DNA of 64,000 bases from Candidatus Sulfurimonas baltica (GTDB lineage Bacteria > Campylobacterota > Campylobacteria > Campylobacterales > Sulfurimonadaceae). How positions within the stretch are numbered: the stretch's first letter is position 1; each line of letters begins with the position of its first letter. Below are positions 62,790 to 64,000 of the stretch, piece after piece. The position numbers and the translations under genes were made by a program. The DNA lies in contig NZ_CP054492.1 in NCBI RefSeq assembly GCF_015265455.1, positions 1,674,001 through 1,738,000 on the forward strand, read 5' to 3'. The notes beneath the pieces were generated by a model that was given only the letters and a program-made list of their open reading frames with translations, ran no database searches and was not told the origin of the DNA.

Positions 62790-64000
62790 TTGAAAGCCAA
62801 CGAATTATTTGATTTAAAAAAATACTCATCAGCCAATATAAAAAATGATGTTTTATCTGGTTTGGTTGTAGCAGTTGCTCTTGTCCCTGAAGCGATTGCG
62901 TTTAGTTTTATTGCTAATGTCAGTCCTATTGTCGGTCTGTATACTGCTTTTATATTGGGTTTAATCACTGCACTTATCGGTGGTAAACCAGGTATGATTT
63001 CAGGTGCTACCGGCGCTGTTGCCATTGTTTTAGTCGGTCTCAGTATAGAAGCAAATGTTCTTTTATCCAACCAAGGTCTAGCTGGTGAAGCTCTTGCTAT
63101 GGGAGTCCTTCACTATATTTTACTAGCAACGGTTATTGCCGGGCTAATTCAAATAAGCATAGGAGCATTAAAGCTTGGTAAATTTATACGTCTTGTTCCA
63201 ACACCTGCTATTCACGGTTTTGTAAACGGTCTTGCCATAGTTATTGGAACTGCTCAATTTAAGTTCTTTGATGGTCAAGGGGCAATGATGTATATTTTAG
63301 TAGCTGTTACTATGGCTATTATGTACCTCCTTCCAAAGCTTACAAAAGCAATACCGGCCGGACTTGTTGCAATTATTGTAATTACATTGGGTGTTTATTT
63401 TACAAAAACTGAGACACTTCTTTTAAGTGGTTTGGATGATATGAGTAAATATGCCGGTCAACTTCCTACTTTTGGAATTCCCCAATATCTTTTTAGTTTA
63501 GATGCTATTTTTATAGTTCTTCCATATGCAGTTATAGTAGCAATGGTTGGTATTATAGAATCACTACTTACCCTTTCTGTTTTAGATGAGCTTAGCAACA
63601 CCCGTGGTTCTGCAAACAAAGAGTGTATTGCTCAAGGAACTGGAAATATTACATGTGGTTTCTTTGGCGGTATGGCTGGTTGTGCCATGATTGGTCAATC
63701 TATCATCAACTACACATCAGGCGGCATTGGAAGGCTTTCATCTTTTGTGGCTGCTGTTGGTCTTATAATCCTGGTTGTTTCCATGAGTGGTGTTTTAAAT
63801 GCTATTCCTGTTGCTGTTTTGGTTGGAATTATGTTTATGGTTAGTATTGGAACATTTGAGTGGTCAAGCTTCTCAAGACTTAGTCATATGCCAAGAACAG
63901 ATGCTTTTGTTATGGTTGCTGTTACCATTATTACAGTTGTTGAAGATCTGGCTATCGCAGTTATTGCAGGTGTAATAATATCTGCTTTAGCTTTTGCTTG
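62790..64000 (+). CDS. SulP-family anion transporter (3' end outside the window)
   Basis: Starts at TTG 62790, 4 bp after the valS stop, and stays open to the edge (about 403 residues seen). Landmarks: LVVAVALVPEAIAFSFIAN, MISGATGAVAIVLVG, HGFVNGLAIVIG, GIIESLLTLSVLDEL and GGMAGCAMIGQSIINYTSGG. The region corresponds to the SulP membrane domain; a STAS domain would come later. A BicA-like bicarbonate role or a sulfate role are both possible. It differs clearly from the other SulP gene. Confidence 0.9.
   Translation, partial: MKANELFDLKKYSSANIKNDVLSGLVVAVALVPEAIAFSFIANVSPIVGLYTAFILGLITALIGGKPGMISGATGAVAIVLVGLSIEANVLLSNQGLAGEALAMGVLHYILLATVIAGLIQISIGALKLGKFIRLVPTPAIHGFVNGLAIVIGTAQFKFFDGQGAMMYILVAVTMAIMYLLPKLTKAIPAGLVAIIVITLGVYFTKTETLLLSGLDDMSKYAGQLPTFGIPQYLFSLDAIFIVLPYAVIVAMVGIIESLLTLSVLDELSNTRGSANKECIAQGTGNITCGFFGGMAGCAMIGQSIINYTSGGIGRLSSFVAAVGLIILVVSMSGVLNAIPVAVLVGIMFMVSIGTFEWSSFSRLSHMPRTDAFVMVAVTIITVVEDLAIAVIAGVIISALAFA

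Noticed and set aside
63623-63844. Cys/Trp-rich 73-aa ORF inside the SulP gene
   Set aside because: It is out of frame with a clear SulP membrane sequence; the composition is a by-product of the frame shift.

Overview
The window looks like chromosomal DNA of a marine, sulfur-cycling Campylobacterota (Epsilonproteobacteria), most like Sulfurimonas. The grounds are low GC, -10 boxes of the AAGCTATAAT type, a TrmB with a long N-terminal extension, housekeeping genes packed with 4-8 nt overlaps, and several c-di-GMP-type signalling proteins. No database search was possible, so family names rest on recognised motifs.

Region 1 (1-9.8 kb) is core. It has a partial thrC, then a leftward run rluD > fibronectin-type-III lipoprotein > trmB > ftsE > ftsX > EnvC-like degenerate LytM factor, which joins a divisome/murein module to RNA-modification genes. 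rodA and a hemerythrin point the other way. Region 2 (9.8-10.5 kb) is a six-tRNA leftward operon (Lys-Asp-Val-Glu-Val-Asp) behind a consensus sigma70 promoter. Region 3 (10.5-37.5 kb) is core: cinA-type gene, ileS, gatA, guaB, a large REC-PAS-GGDEF-EAL protein, metY/metX, xseB, a nitrilase-fold protein lacking its cysteine, a ThiF-like enzyme, a DapC-like aminotransferase, murC, mutS2, a SulP transporter, a BaiN-like flavoprotein, lemA and two membrane-protein genes.

Region 4 (37.6-55.9 kb) is the notable part: a sedentary chromosomal integron. A leftward intI with the IntI-specific insert faces a 338-bp region that should hold attI. About 17 kb of rightward cassettes follow, separated by lineage-specific attC sites of two stem families. 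The cargo is mostly defence and stress genes: a type IIG restriction-modification enzyme with a Shedu-like nuclease and a RhuM protein; an AAA ATPase/DUF4435 pair resembling the PARIS anti-phage system; GNAT and arylamine N-acetyltransferases; a DUF2158 protein; two toxin-antitoxin modules (one toxin broken by a stop codon); and several unrecognised proteins, some with membrane segments. A GC-rich, multiply palindromic block at 50.21-50.37 kb, apparently an ORF-less cassette, is unlike the other sites. The distal end is decaying: an adenine-methylase stub cut by a transposase-less inverted-repeat element, a nonsense-mutated ParE and a DUF3465 gene with an internal deletion.

Region 5 (55.9-64 kb) returns to core: a UvrD/Rep helicase, two small GGDEF-like proteins, a host-attachment-family protein, valS and a second SulP transporter running off the end.

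The integron probably works as a store of exchangeable defence genes. Most cassettes have a Shine-Dalgarno but no obvious promoter, so proximal ones may be read from an array promoter, while the TA modules and distal genes carry their own promoters.
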